Assembly: GCA_012521705.1 (NCBI GenBank)
Contig: JAAYLX010000010.1
Location: forward strand, 1-55,568
DNA: 55,568 nucleotides
Reading direction: 5' to 3'
Source: Clostridiaceae bacterium
GTDB taxonomy: Bacteria > Bacillota > Clostridia > DSM-8532
Below are positions 26,032-34,400 of this stretch, in pieces (position 1 is the first letter of the stretch; every line of letters starts with the position of its first letter). The translations under genes and the position numbers were made by a program. A model generated the notes under the pieces. The model was given only the letters and a program-made list of their open reading frames with translations. It was not told where the DNA came from and made no database searches.

Positions 26032-26060
26032 GGAAGGGAATATCCCTTCCTTTGCTTTAT
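26032..26060 (+). terminator. Terminator of the SCIFF gene
   Basis: GGAAGGGA (26032-26039) pairs with TCCCTTCC (26043-26050), loop ATA, then TTTGCTTTAT. It separates precursor and maturase transcription. Confidence 0.8.
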
Positions 26061-26162
26061 ATAATATATGTTTATCTCTGTTAATATGTTTATTTACCAC
26101 CTCTGAAAAGCAAATGGATTCAAAGTAAGAATCTTATTTCAATAAACTCATTCCAATGGTTT

Positions 26163-26190
26163 TTGACATCAAGACAGAATCATATATAAT
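26163..26190 (+). promoter_or_regulatory. Promoter of the SCIFF maturase gene
   Basis: TTGACA (26163-26168), 16 bases, TATAAT (26185-26190). Confidence 0.7.
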
Positions 26191-26261
26191 ATATATCTGG
26201 CTTTGCTGATGTTTGTCGGCGGAAAGTGGAAACGCAATTTAATTTTTGCTGGAGGCTTATT

Positions 26262-27623
26262 ATGATACATACCTATAAAATGCACGGAACCAATATGGTT
26301 TTGGACGTTAACAGCGGTTCGGTGCACGTTTTTGATGATATTAGCTATGATGTTATTCAGTGCTATGACCAGGACGGGAATCCTGATGAGGAGAGAATAA
26401 GCGATTTATTGAGCATATATGATGAGCAGGACATTAAGGATGCCAGAGCGGAAATTGAAAACCTGAAAAATAAAAACTTGCTTTTCACTGTTGATCCGTA
26501 TCAGAAAATGCTCCCCGAATGGACAAAGAAAACGGTTATCAAGGCCCTTTGCTTACATATAGCTCATGATTGTAATCTAAGATGCAGCTATTGTTTTGCA
26601 GGAACCGGCGAATATATGGGACACCGCTCCCTTATGAGCCTTGAGGTGGGGAAAAGAGCCATCGATTTTCTGATTGAGAATTCGGGAAACAGAAGAAATC
26701 TGGAAGTGGATTTCTTTGGCGGCGAGCCTCTTCTCAATTTTGATGTGGTAAAAGAGATTGTTTACTACGCAAGAAGCAGGGAAAAGGAAGCCAACAAAAA
26801 ATTCAGGTTCACAATTACCACCAATGCACTGCTTTTGGATGAAGAAAAAAGCGCTTTTATAAACGAACATATGCACAATGTGGTCCTGAGCCTTGACGGA
26901 CGCAAGGAAATAAATGACGCGGTAAGAAAAAGAGTTGACGGAACAGGAAGCTATGACCGCATACTTCCCCGTGCCCTTAAAATGGCCAATGAGAGGAAGA
27001 ACAAGGAGTATTACGTCAGGGGTACATTTACACAAAAGAACCTTGATTTTGGCAAGGACGTGCTCCACCTTGCAGATGTGGGCTTTGACCAGATTTCAAT
27101 TGAGCCGGTGGTTGCTGAAGACGGTTCAGGCCTTGAAATTCGCGAAGAAGATCTCAATACTATATTCAATGAATATGAAGAACTGGCAAAAGAGTACGTC
27201 CACCGCAGAAAAAGCGGAAAATGGTTCAACTTCTTTCATTTCATGGTTGATCTTGAAGGCGGACCATGCATAGCAAAACGGCTCAGGGGATGCGGATCGG
27301 GAACCGAATATCTGGCGGTAACACCCCAGGGAGACCTCTATCCATGTCATCAATTCGTCGGGAAATCCGAGTTTTTGCTGGGAAATATTTTTGACGGGCT
27401 CAAAGATAACACTGTCAGGGATAAGTTTGCCGAATGCAACGTATATACGAAACCCGAGTGCAATTCATGCTGGGCGAAGTTCTACTGCAGCGGCGGTTGC
27501 GCGGCCAATGCATACCAGTTTAACAAGGATATAAAGATCCCATATAAAATCGGATGCGAGCTTGAAAAGAAACGTGTGGAATGCGCAATATGGATAAAGG
27601 CGCAGGAATCAGGTGAAGATTAA
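26262..27623 (+). CDS. SCIFF radical-SAM maturase (thioether-forming, CteB-like)
   Basis: Radical S-adenosylmethionine enzyme that installs thioether cross-links in the SCIFF peptide encoded upstream. An N-terminal peptide-binding (RRE-like) domain of about 90 residues precedes the CX3CX2C cluster motif (C104, C108, C111). The C-terminal SPASM part has the cysteines in CGSGTEYL, LYPCHQF, CNSCWAKFYCSGGC and a late CELEKKRVEC that hold two auxiliary [4Fe-4S] clusters. Start at 26262 with GGAGG 6 bases upstream; the upstream ATG at 26226 lacks a ribosome site. Length 453 aa is usual for the family. Confidence 0.95.
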   Translation: MIHTYKMHGTNMVLDVNSGSVHVFDDISYDVIQCYDQDGNPDEERISDLLSIYDEQDIKDARAEIENLKNKNLLFTVDPYQKMLPEWTKKTVIKALCLHIAHDCNLRCSYCFAGTGEYMGHRSLMSLEVGKRAIDFLIENSGNRRNLEVDFFGGEPLLNFDVVKEIVYYARSREKEANKKFRFTITTNALLLDEEKSAFINEHMHNVVLSLDGRKEINDAVRKRVDGTGSYDRILPRALKMANERKNKEYYVRGTFTQKNLDFGKDVLHLADVGFDQISIEPVVAEDGSGLEIREEDLNTIFNEYEELAKEYVHRRKSGKWFNFFHFMVDLEGGPCIAKRLRGCGSGTEYLAVTPQGDLYPCHQFVGKSEFLLGNIFDGLKDNTVRDKFAECNVYTKPECNSCWAKFYCSGGCAANAYQFNKDIKIPYKIGCELEKKRVECAIWIKAQESGED

Positions 27624-27684
27624 GCACCCGGACAAAAGAAACTGGCCAATTTATTTAGTTTTGAAAAACTGAAAGGAAGAAAGT

Positions 27685-28197
27685 ATGATACGCAATTTCA
27701 GAGATAAAAAGCCCCAGGTACATGAGAGTGCATATGTTGCCCAAAGCGCGCAGATAATAGGTGATGTAATACTTAAAGAGAATGCAAGTATCTGGGACAA
27801 TGCGGTTCTTCGCGGTGATATTGGACGCATTGAAGTAGGGGAAGGAAGCAATATCCAGGATGTATCTTCCATTCACAATACCGAGGGGATACCTGTCATA
27901 ATAGGTAAGAATGTGACAGTGGGACACAGGGCGGTGCTTCATAGTTGCACCATTGGCGATAACACACTGATTGGAATGGGCGCGATTGTTCTTGACAATG
28001 TAGTAATAGGAAAGAACTGCTTAATTGCGGCGGGAGCTGTTGTTACTCCCAATACTGTGATACCTGATGGTTCCATGGCTGTGGGAATACCCGCAAGAGT
28101 AGTAAAAACCCTCACTGAATCCCAGATAAATGATAATATAAAGAATGCCGAAGAATATGTGGCTCTGGCCAGAGAATATAAAGCAGGAAAATATTGA
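27685..28197 (+). CDS. Gamma-carbonic-anhydrase-like protein
   Basis: A 170-residue left-handed beta-helix protein of hexapeptide repeats (IWDNAVLRGD, IGKNVTVGHRAVLHS, IGMGAIVLDNVVIGKNCLIAAG), trimeric in relatives. The histidines in SSIHNTEG and VGHRAVLHS are the usual metal ligands of gamma-class carbonic anhydrases such as YrdA/PaaY. AAAGGAAG precedes the ATG. It lies 61 bases after the maturase and may share its transcript; a link to SCIFF processing is not implied. Confidence 0.9.
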   Translation: MIRNFRDKKPQVHESAYVAQSAQIIGDVILKENASIWDNAVLRGDIGRIEVGEGSNIQDVSSIHNTEGIPVIIGKNVTVGHRAVLHSCTIGDNTLIGMGAIVLDNVVIGKNCLIAAGAVVTPNTVIPDGSMAVGIPARVVKTLTESQINDNIKNAEEYVALAREYKAGKY

Positions 28198-28364
28198 TTA
28201 AGCAGAGTCTTATGCATATCCTGATACATATAAAAATCTTTAATAATGACATATATTTAAACCTTGAATTGCAAAAAACTATTTTAAGTATAACGGGGGC
28301 TGTGATATAATGTTACAGTTCCCTTAAAGTTGTATCATTAATAATACGATTTTATTCTTAATGC

Positions 28365-28393
28365 TTGACTTTGAACTTTATGTATGTTAACAT
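28365..28393 (+). promoter_or_regulatory. Possible promoter of rpmG-secE-nusG
   Basis: TTGACT (28365-28370), 17 bases, TAACAT (28388-28393). The -10 is weak. A further TATAAT (about 28304-28311) lies upstream without a good -35. Confidence 0.35.
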
Positions 28394-28458
28394 TTTATTG
28401 CTTTGTGAGCGTTTTTTTTTATGCAAAAATTGAGATTATAGCATAGGAGTGTTCTATA

Positions 28459-28608
28459 ATGAGAACTAGAATTACATTGGCTTGTACCGAGTGCAAACAA
28501 AGAAACTATGATACAATGAAAAACAAGAAAAACGATCCTGACAGACTTGAAATGAACAAGTACTGCAGATTTTGCCGCAAACACACAGTTCATAAAGAAA
28601 CAAAATAA
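28459..28608 (+). CDS. rpmG: 50S ribosomal protein L33
   Basis: 49-residue ribosomal protein of the large subunit. The zinc-binding CxxC pairs, [11 protein letters not shown] and YCRFCRKH, mark the C+ form of L33. AGGAGT lies 9 bases before the ATG. First gene of the translation/transcription cluster, followed by secE. Confidence 0.97.
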   Translation: MRTRITLACTECKQRNYDTMKNKKNDPDRLEMNKYCRFCRKHTVHKETK

Positions 28609-28701
28609 GCAGTAACGAAGCCATTACCTGGCAGCTTGTAAAGACATGACAATTCAGGTATAATATCTGATTACTGCAATAAATGATGGGAGTAGTTACT
28701 T

Positions 28702-28911
28702 ATGTCGGAACAGAAAGAAAAATTCACCAAACGTGTAGGTAAATTTTTTAAAGAAATCCGTTTGGAAATCAAAAAGGTAATATTTCCAACCAGACAACAG
28801 TTGATTAACAATACCATTGTTGTGTTGTTGGCTTGTTTTTCTGTTGGTGTTGTTGTCTGGATTGCGGATGCAGTACTTCGCCTTGTATTTTCAGCTGTTT
28901 TTGGACAGTAA
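28702..28911 (+). CDS. secE: Preprotein translocase subunit SecE
   Basis: 69 residues: a charged amphipathic N-terminus (KRVGKFFKEIRLEIKKVIFPTRQQLINNT) and one membrane helix (about 40-62), the minimal Gram-positive SecE. It braces SecY in the protein-export channel. Preceded by GGGAG. Conserved position between rpmG and nusG. Confidence 0.96.
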   Translation: MSEQKEKFTKRVGKFFKEIRLEIKKVIFPTRQQLINNTIVVLLACFSVGVVVWIADAVLRLVFSAVFGQ

Positions 28912-28956
28912 GTGTAATTTAAAGGAGGGCTGGGGCTTAGTCTCCGCTTAAGAAGT

Positions 28957-29475
28957 ATGACAGAGGAAGCAAAATGGTATGTTGTCCATACTTATTCCGG
29001 CTATGAGAATAAGGTAAAGGCAAACATCGAAAAAATAGTTGAAAACAGAAAAATGCAGGATTACATCCTTGATATTGTAGTTCCCATGGAGGAACAAATA
29101 GAGATCAAGGATGGCAAAAAGAAGGCAACACTGAAAAAGGTATTCCCAGGCTATGTACTTATCAAGATGATAATGAATGACGATTCCTGGTACGTAGTCC
29201 GTAATACCAGAGGTGTTACCGGCTTTGTAGGTCCTGGTTCCAAACCCGTGCCCTTGTCCGATGAAGAAGTAAGACAAATGGGTGTTGAGCAGTTTGAGAC
29301 AGTTGTGGACTATGAAGTGGGTGACAGTGTCCGTGTTATTGACGGTCCGCTGGAAAGCTTCATAGGTACTGTCGAAGAAATAAGTATGGAGAAAAAGAAA
29401 GTTCGGGTTATGGTTTCAATGTTTGGCAGAGAAACTCCTGTCGAGCTTGATTTTATACAGATTCAAAAATTATGA
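28957..29475 (+). CDS. nusG: Transcription termination/antitermination factor NusG
   Basis: 172 residues: the NGN domain that binds RNA polymerase (AKWYVVHTYSGYENKVKANIE) and a C-terminal KOW domain (VGDSVRVIDGPLESFIGTVEEI). The start is fixed by homology to NusG openings, but its ribosome site is odd: the only strong one, AAAGGAGGG, ends 28 bases upstream, and GGAG there can pair with CTCC (28942-28945), perhaps bringing the region closer; only AGAAG is near the ATG. Confidence 0.97.
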   Translation: MTEEAKWYVVHTYSGYENKVKANIEKIVENRKMQDYILDIVVPMEEQIEIKDGKKKATLKKVFPGYVLIKMIMNDDSWYVVRNTRGVTGFVGPGSKPVPLSDEEVRQMGVEQFETVVDYEVGDSVRVIDGPLESFIGTVEEISMEKKKVRVMVSMFGRETPVELDFIQIQKL

Positions 29476-29596
29476 TTTGTAAGGATTCCTTTGAACAAGC
29501 ATCTGAGCTCTCGTAAACTTTTTGAGGGATTTCGTGTTTGTTTTGGAATAGATGCCTGAAATAATTCAGGTCTAAAAAACTGGGAGGTGGACTCTA
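29476..29596 (+). other. rplK leader
   Basis: 121 bases containing the hairpin CCTGAAATAATTCAGG (about 29552-29567) before GGGAGGTGG. Leaders in front of rplK-rplA often bind ribosomal protein L1; I see no decisive match. Confidence 0.3.
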
Positions 29597-30022
29597 ATGG
29601 CAAAAAAAGTTGTGGGCTATATCAAATTACAGCTCGATGCAGGTAAAGCAACTCCTGCACCACCGGTTGGACCAGCCTTAGGTCAGCATGGCGTTAACAT
29701 CATGGGATTCTGTAAGGAATTCAATGAAAGAACCGCAAAGGATGCTGGGTTGGTTATTCCGGTCGTAATTACAGTTTACAGCGACCGTTCATTTTCATTT
29801 ATTACAAAGACTCCGCCGGCTGCTGTTTTAATCAAAAAGGCATGTAAGATCGAAAAAGGATCCGGAGTGCCCAACAGAGAAAAAGTAGCCAAGATTACCA
29901 AAGAAGATGTAAGGAAAATCGCGGAGCTTAAAATGCCTGATCTTAATGCAGGCAGTATCGAAGCTGCTATGAGCATGGTTGCTGGTACAGCAAGAAGCAT
30001 GGGCGTTGTAGTAGTTGACTAA
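29597..30022 (+). CDS. rplK: 50S ribosomal protein L11
   Basis: 141-residue L11 with the N-terminal block [33 protein letters not shown] and the C-terminal 23S-binding domain ([22 protein letters not shown]). It sits at the GTPase-associated centre and is needed for the stringent response. GGGAGGTGG precedes the ATG. Confidence 0.98.
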   Translation: MAKKVVGYIKLQLDAGKATPAPPVGPALGQHGVNIMGFCKEFNERTAKDAGLVIPVVITVYSDRSFSFITKTPPAAVLIKKACKIEKGSGVPNREKVAKITKEDVRKIAELKMPDLNAGSIEAAMSMVAGTARSMGVVVVD

Positions 30023-30079
30023 TGCCCAATGTGGGAGGGAACTATCCCGCTATAATTTACCACAAAGGAGTGAAACGAA

Positions 30080-30775
30080 ATGAAGAGAGGCAAGAAGTAT
30101 CTTGAAAGCCTTAAACTTGTCGACAGGACAAAGTTATACGAACCAACCGAAGCTATGGAATTAGTTCAGAAGGCTGCTCCGGCTAAGTTCGATGAAACAG
30201 TTGAGGCTCATATAAAACTTGGTGTTGACTCCCGTCACGCCGACCAACAGGTAAGGGGTGCTGTTGTATTACCCCACGGAACTGGTAAAACTGTTCGCGT
30301 TTTAGTTTTCGCCAAGGGTGAAAAAGCTACTGAAGCTGAACAGGCCGGCGCCGATTATGTAGGTGCTGAAGATCTTGTAACAAAGATCCAGAACAACAAC
30401 TGGTTTGAATTCGACGTTGTTGTTGCAACTCCCGATATGATGGGTCTTGTTGGACGTCTGGGTCGTGTATTGGGTCCTAAGGGCCTCATGCCAAACCCAA
30501 AGGCAGGAACAGTTACCAACGAAGTTGCGAAAGCAATTGCTGATATTAAAGCAGGTAAGATTGAATACCGTCTCGATAAGACCAACATTATTCACTGTCC
30601 TATCGGAAAGGTTTCATTCGGAACCGAAAAGCTGGTTGACAACTTCCACACTCTTATGGAAGCCATTATCAAGGCTAAGCCTGCGGCTGCAAAAGGTCAG
30701 TACCTGAAGAGTGTTACAGTAACATCCACCATGGGCCCTGGCATAAAGATCAATCAGCAAAAAGTTCTTGACTAA
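30080..30775 (+). CDS. rplA: 50S ribosomal protein L1
   Basis: 231-residue L1 of the mobile stalk at the ribosomal E site. Typical blocks are [49 protein letters not shown] and GPGIKI. AAAGGAG precedes the ATG. L1 usually represses its own operon by binding the leader. Confidence 0.98.
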   Translation: MKRGKKYLESLKLVDRTKLYEPTEAMELVQKAAPAKFDETVEAHIKLGVDSRHADQQVRGAVVLPHGTGKTVRVLVFAKGEKATEAEQAGADYVGAEDLVTKIQNNNWFEFDVVVATPDMMGLVGRLGRVLGPKGLMPNPKAGTVTNEVAKAIADIKAGKIEYRLDKTNIIHCPIGKVSFGTEKLVDNFHTLMEAIIKAKPAAAKGQYLKSVTVTSTMGPGIKINQQKVLD

Positions 30776-30784
30776 GGCAATATT

Positions 30785-30936
30785 ATTGATATAGAATATG
30801 CCTTGTACGAATTTAATCTTGGCCATAGACAGCAGGAATCCTTCAGGGATATAACGTAGATCATCCTGCCGAGGTATCTGGGAAAAGGTTTACTGACCCT
30901 TTTATAGTCTATGTCCGGATTATAAAAGGGTTTTTT
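30785..30936 (+). ncRNA. Ribosomal L10 leader with terminator
   Basis: The gap between rplA and rplJ has the L10-leader layout: a structured stretch binding the L10-L12 complex followed by an intrinsic terminator. The terminator is ACCCTTTTATA (30896-30906) pairing with TATAAAAGGGT (30921-30931), then TTTTTT. When free L10 accumulates, transcription of rplJL is cut. The match to the Rfam model was not computed. Confidence 0.75.
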
Positions 30937-31004
30937 GTTATTACAAGTTAAGTAATCGGCCGGAAGGCAGAGTTCCAATATCGCATTTAAGGAGGTGCAA
31001 ATTA

Positions 31005-31520
31005 ATGCCCAGTGAAAAAACTCTTTCATTGAAAAAGGCAAAGGTAAGTGAGCTTACTGAAAAACTGAAGGAAGCGAAATCAGTGGTTCTTGCAGATTAC
31101 CGTGGTCTTACTGTTGAACAGGATACCAAGCTCAGAAAAGAACTGCGCGAAGCTGGTGTTGAGTATAAAGTAATGAAAAACTCAATTATCAATTTTGCTG
31201 TTAAAGAAAGCAGCTTAGAGGGTCTTTCACAGTATCTCCAGGGACCTACAGCTATTGCGATCAGCACAACTGATGTGATTGCTCCTTCCAAAATCCTTGT
31301 CAAATATGCAAAAGAATTCAACAATCTTGAACTGAAGGCAGGTATGGTTGAAGGCAATATTATTGATGTCAACGGCATCAAGGAACTTGCTTCAACTCCT
31401 TCCAGAGAAGAACTGCTTGCAAAACTTATCGGAAGTCTTCAGAGCCCGCTCTATGGACTTGCTATTGCTCTTAATGCTATTGCTGAAAAGCAGGAAAAGG
31501 AGCAGCCTCAAGAGGCATAA
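31005..31520 (+). CDS. rplJ: 50S ribosomal protein L10
   Basis: 171-residue L10, base of the L7/L12 stalk. The opening LTEKLKEAKSVVLADYRGLTVEQDTKLRKELREAGVEYKVMKN is diagnostic; the C-terminal helix (SLQSPLYGLAIALNAIAE) binds L12 dimers. AAGGAGGTG precedes the ATG. Controlled by the leader directly upstream. Confidence 0.98.
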   Translation: MPSEKTLSLKKAKVSELTEKLKEAKSVVLADYRGLTVEQDTKLRKELREAGVEYKVMKNSIINFAVKESSLEGLSQYLQGPTAIAISTTDVIAPSKILVKYAKEFNNLELKAGMVEGNIIDVNGIKELASTPSREELLAKLIGSLQSPLYGLAIALNAIAEKQEKEQPQEA

Positions 31521-31574
31521 TCAATAACTGGAAAGAAAACCGATTTATTAATATTGAAAACGGAGGAAATTAAG

Positions 31575-31955
31575 ATGAGTGAAAAGATTACAAAGTTTAT
31601 TGAAGAAATTAAGTCTTTAACCATCCTTGAACTCAAGGATCTTGTAAAAGCTATTGAAGAAGAATTCGGAGTATCTGCAGCTCCTATGGCAGTTGCAGCT
31701 GGTCCTGTTGCTGCTGGTGGTGCAGCTCCTGCAGCTGAAGAGCAGACTGAGTTCTCAGTTGTTCTCACCAACGCCGGTGCAGAAAAAATCAAGGTTATCA
31801 AAGTTGTTCGTGAAATCACCAACCTCGGACTTAAAGAAGCTAAGGACGCTACCGAAAACGTTCCTACAGTTATCAAGGAAGGTGTTTCCAAAGAAGAAGC
31901 CAATGCTATTGCTGAGAAATTCAAGGAAGTTGGCGCTACTGTTGAAATTAAATAA
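31575..31955 (+). CDS. rplL: 50S ribosomal protein L7/L12
   Basis: 126-residue stalk protein: an N-terminal dimerization helix ([30 protein letters not shown]), an Ala/Gly/Pro hinge, and a C-terminal domain ([24 protein letters not shown]...[14 protein letters not shown]) that recruits translation factors. The ATG at 31575 with GGAGG 8 bases upstream is chosen over 31554. A strong terminator follows and rpoB is not the next gene. Confidence 0.98.
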   Translation: MSEKITKFIEEIKSLTILELKDLVKAIEEEFGVSAAPMAVAAGPVAAGGAAPAAEEQTEFSVVLTNAGAEKIKVIKVVREITNLGLKEAKDATENVPTVIKEGVSKEEANAIAEKFKEVGATVEIK

Positions 31956-31973
31956 TAACCCTGATAATAAGGG

Positions 31974-32007
31974 AAAAGAGCTGTTAATTAACAGCTCTTT
32001 TTATTTT
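31974..32007 (+). terminator. Terminator after rplL
   Basis: AAGAGCTGTT/AACAGCTCTT stem around AATT, then TTTATTTTT. It closes the ribosomal operon. Confidence 0.92.
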
Positions 32008-32149
32008 TGCTTTTATAGAATTTAGGACTTCTTTATGTTTAATTATGAACCTATTACTATTATTCTTTAAGGCCTCAAAATTTTTTACTTTATGAAGCTA
32101 TTCACTATTTGCTTAAATATTCGCTTCGCAATTTCTTAGACACTCTACA

Positions 32150-32737
32150 CTATTTTAACTTTAAAAGACCCTTAATATTTTCTTCGTTGAGTAATTCGCT
32201 GGAAATCCCGAACTGGTGCAGAATCGCAGCATGGTATACAATCATTTTAAAATACTGCCTTTTTTCGCTTTCAAGCATCTGGTCCAATTTCTCCAGAATC
32301 TCTTTGCCGTCCGTATCATTGTTTGTTATATAATATCTGGCTCCATGAAGGGGCAGGATTTTCTCAAATAAGCCATCCTTCCATATTTGGTCCGAAACAT
32401 AGACAAAGATTGTTGTCTGAGTGGCGGTTTTATTTGTTCCGAAAAACTGCGAGAAAAATGACCTGGACTGAACTGTATTTTGTCTGATTTTATAATCAAG
32501 CCCCATTTCTCGAACCTGTTTTACAAAATCTTCAACATATTGCTGAGGATTAATCTTCGGGCTTAGAATCAAAGAACTGCTTACCTCAAGAACAAAGCTT
32601 TCATCATCCTTGAGCATTGAAAGAATTTCATATCCCGCTTTTATATCATCTTTGGCTTTGTAGCTTAATGAATACTGAGGTGCTTCCGGATTAACATTAT
32701 TGCCTGTCTTTTGAAATTTAATCTGAAATTTCTCCAT
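32150..32737 (-). CDS. Hypothetical soluble protein
   Basis: 195 residues, no membrane segment or signal. I do not recognise the family. Central residues include YVSDQIWKDGLFEKILPLHGARYY, and the C-terminus is helical. The start at 32737 is preferred over 32770 because TTGGAG lies 8 bases before it. It lies alone on the minus strand between rplL and a DJ-1 gene, the place where rpoB would be expected in many relatives. Confidence 0.6.
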   Translation of the reverse strand: MEKFQIKFQKTGNNVNPEAPQYSLSYKAKDDIKAGYEILSMLKDDESFVLEVSSSLILSPKINPQQYVEDFVKQVREMGLDYKIRQNTVQSRSFFSQFFGTNKTATQTTIFVYVSDQIWKDGLFEKILPLHGARYYITNNDTDGKEILEKLDQMLESEKRQYFKMIVYHAAILHQFGISSELLNEENIKGLLKLK

Positions 32738-32963
32738 ATTTTGAACTCCAATGTTAAATTTTTTATCCACTAATTTTATATTATATTAATCTTTCCTGTT
32801 TGTGTTCATTAAAAATGTACTTTAGATTAAATTATATCAATAAAGCTCTGTTACGGGCAAGGAAATCTGCTTATCTACCGGTTTTAGTCCTATTGCCGTA
32901 TTTGAAGAAAACTGATTTATGGGTATAATATTGTTATGAAAACAATGGAAGAGAGGTAGAAAT

Positions 32964-33509
32964 ATGAAAGTATATGTTATGCTGGCAGATGGATTTGAGG
33001 AAATTGAAGCCCTTTCGGTTGTGGATGTATTAAGAAGGGGTAATGTGGATACCGTCTCGGTTGCGGTTAAAGAAGACAAGGTGGTTTTGGGTGCCCATAA
33101 TATTCCCGTTGTTGCTGATGACAAACTCAGCCAGGTTAAGGTAGAAAAAGATGATATGATAGTTATTCCCGGTGGCGGCAAAGGGGTTGAGAACCTGGGA
33201 GCATCAGAGGAACTTTTAAGCCTTCTTAAAGAACATCAGTCAAATAACGGCTGGCTTGCTGCAATTTGCGCAGGACCTATGATTCCCGGAAAACTTGGTT
33301 TCCTTAAAGGAATTAAAGCAACCTGCTATCCCGGATGTGAAGGAAATCTCACAGAGGCCATTTTATTTGAGGGCAACGCAGTGGTGGACAAAAACTTCAT
33401 TACCGGAAGAGGCCCCGGAGTATCTCTTGATTTTGCTTTTGCAATTCTGGAGACAATCAAAGGTAAAGAGATAACCGCTCATGTCAAGAAAGGCATGTTG
33501 GTTGAATAA
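32964..33509 (+). CDS. DJ-1/PfpI family protein (YajL/ThiJ-like)
   Basis: 181-residue flavodoxin-like protein. The conserved glutamate in LADGFEEIEALSVVDVLRR (about residue 15) and the nucleophile cysteine in AAICAGPMIPGK (about residue 100) match DJ-1/YajL/PfpI members, which act as chaperones or deglycase-type enzymes. GAGAGG precedes the ATG. Single gene. Confidence 0.9.
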   Translation: MKVYVMLADGFEEIEALSVVDVLRRGNVDTVSVAVKEDKVVLGAHNIPVVADDKLSQVKVEKDDMIVIPGGGKGVENLGASEELLSLLKEHQSNNGWLAAICAGPMIPGKLGFLKGIKATCYPGCEGNLTEAILFEGNAVVDKNFITGRGPGVSLDFAFAILETIKGKEITAHVKKGMLVE

Positions 33510-33591
33510 ATATTCACTTACGGGAAGTTTTTCATGTAAACTTGTCCAATGTGAAACCTTCAATTTCCCTCAATATTGGTGTCTTTCCCCC

Positions 33592-33620
33592 TTGTTACAT
33601 GCAATTCTTTAATATAGAAT
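33592..33620 (+). promoter_or_regulatory. Promoter of the purine gene pair
   Basis: TTGTTA (33592-33597), 17 bases, TAGAAT (33615-33620), 38 bases before the IMP cyclohydrolase ATG. Confidence 0.55.
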
Positions 33621-33658
33621 AAAGCTGTCTATATTTGTAAAAAGGGAGGAGCACGCCA

Positions 33659-34381
33659 ATGCTGAGGGAAATTGCCGATAAAAATGCAAAAAGATTGAAA
33701 GAAAACGCATATCCCGGCCGTGGTATAGTAATTGGGAAAACACCTGATGGCTCAAAACTTGTACAGATTTACTGGATAATGGGAAGAAGTGCCAACAGCA
33801 GAAACAGAATTTTTGTTAGAGAAAATGATTTTGTAAGGACCAAGGCATTTGATGAGTCTAAGATTACAGATCCTTCCCTCATCATCTATTACCCTCTCAA
33901 AGTATTCGATAAATATCACATCATTTCAAATGGCGACCAGACCGATACAGTGTTTGACACACTGAAAGCGGGGGGCACATTCGAGGAAGCTCTCATGACC
34001 CGGGAATTTGAACCCGATGCACCTAATTTCACTCCCAGAATCACTGGTATTATTGAACTCAACGGGAAAAATGATTACTCCCTTTCAATTATAAAAACCC
34101 AGAACAACAATCCTGAAATTTGTATCCGCAATTTTTACCACTATGAAAAATCCATTCCCGGCTTAGGCCATTGTATCCATACTTATGCAATGGACGGAGA
34201 GGTTTTGCCTTCCTTTGAGGGAGAACCTTATCTTATGCCCATTTACGACAGTATTGATGAAAATGTTGAAAAGTATTGGAACATGCTTAACCAGGAAAAT
34301 ATAATTTCACTATTGGTTAAAACTATTGAGATCTCCACCGGAGATGTTGAGATAAAAATCAAAAACAGACACACCAGCTAA
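33659..34381 (+). CDS. IMP cyclohydrolase, PurO type
   Basis: Closes the last ring of purine synthesis, converting FAICAR to IMP. The block YPGRGIVIGKTPDGSKLVQIYWIMGRSANSRNR near the N-terminus and the later TPRITGIIEL resemble the PurO family, known best from archaea and unrelated to the MGS-type domain of bacterial PurH. GGGAGGAG precedes the ATG. The AICAR transformylase starts 19 bases downstream, so the two last steps are encoded side by side as separate proteins. Confidence 0.85.
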   Translation: MLREIADKNAKRLKENAYPGRGIVIGKTPDGSKLVQIYWIMGRSANSRNRIFVRENDFVRTKAFDESKITDPSLIIYYPLKVFDKYHIISNGDQTDTVFDTLKAGGTFEEALMTREFEPDAPNFTPRITGIIELNGKNDYSLSIIKTQNNNPEICIRNFYHYEKSIPGLGHCIHTYAMDGEVLPSFEGEPYLMPIYDSIDENVEKYWNMLNQENIISLLVKTIEISTGDVEIKIKNRHTS

Positions 34382-34400
34382 TTATTCAGGAGGGTTTAAA

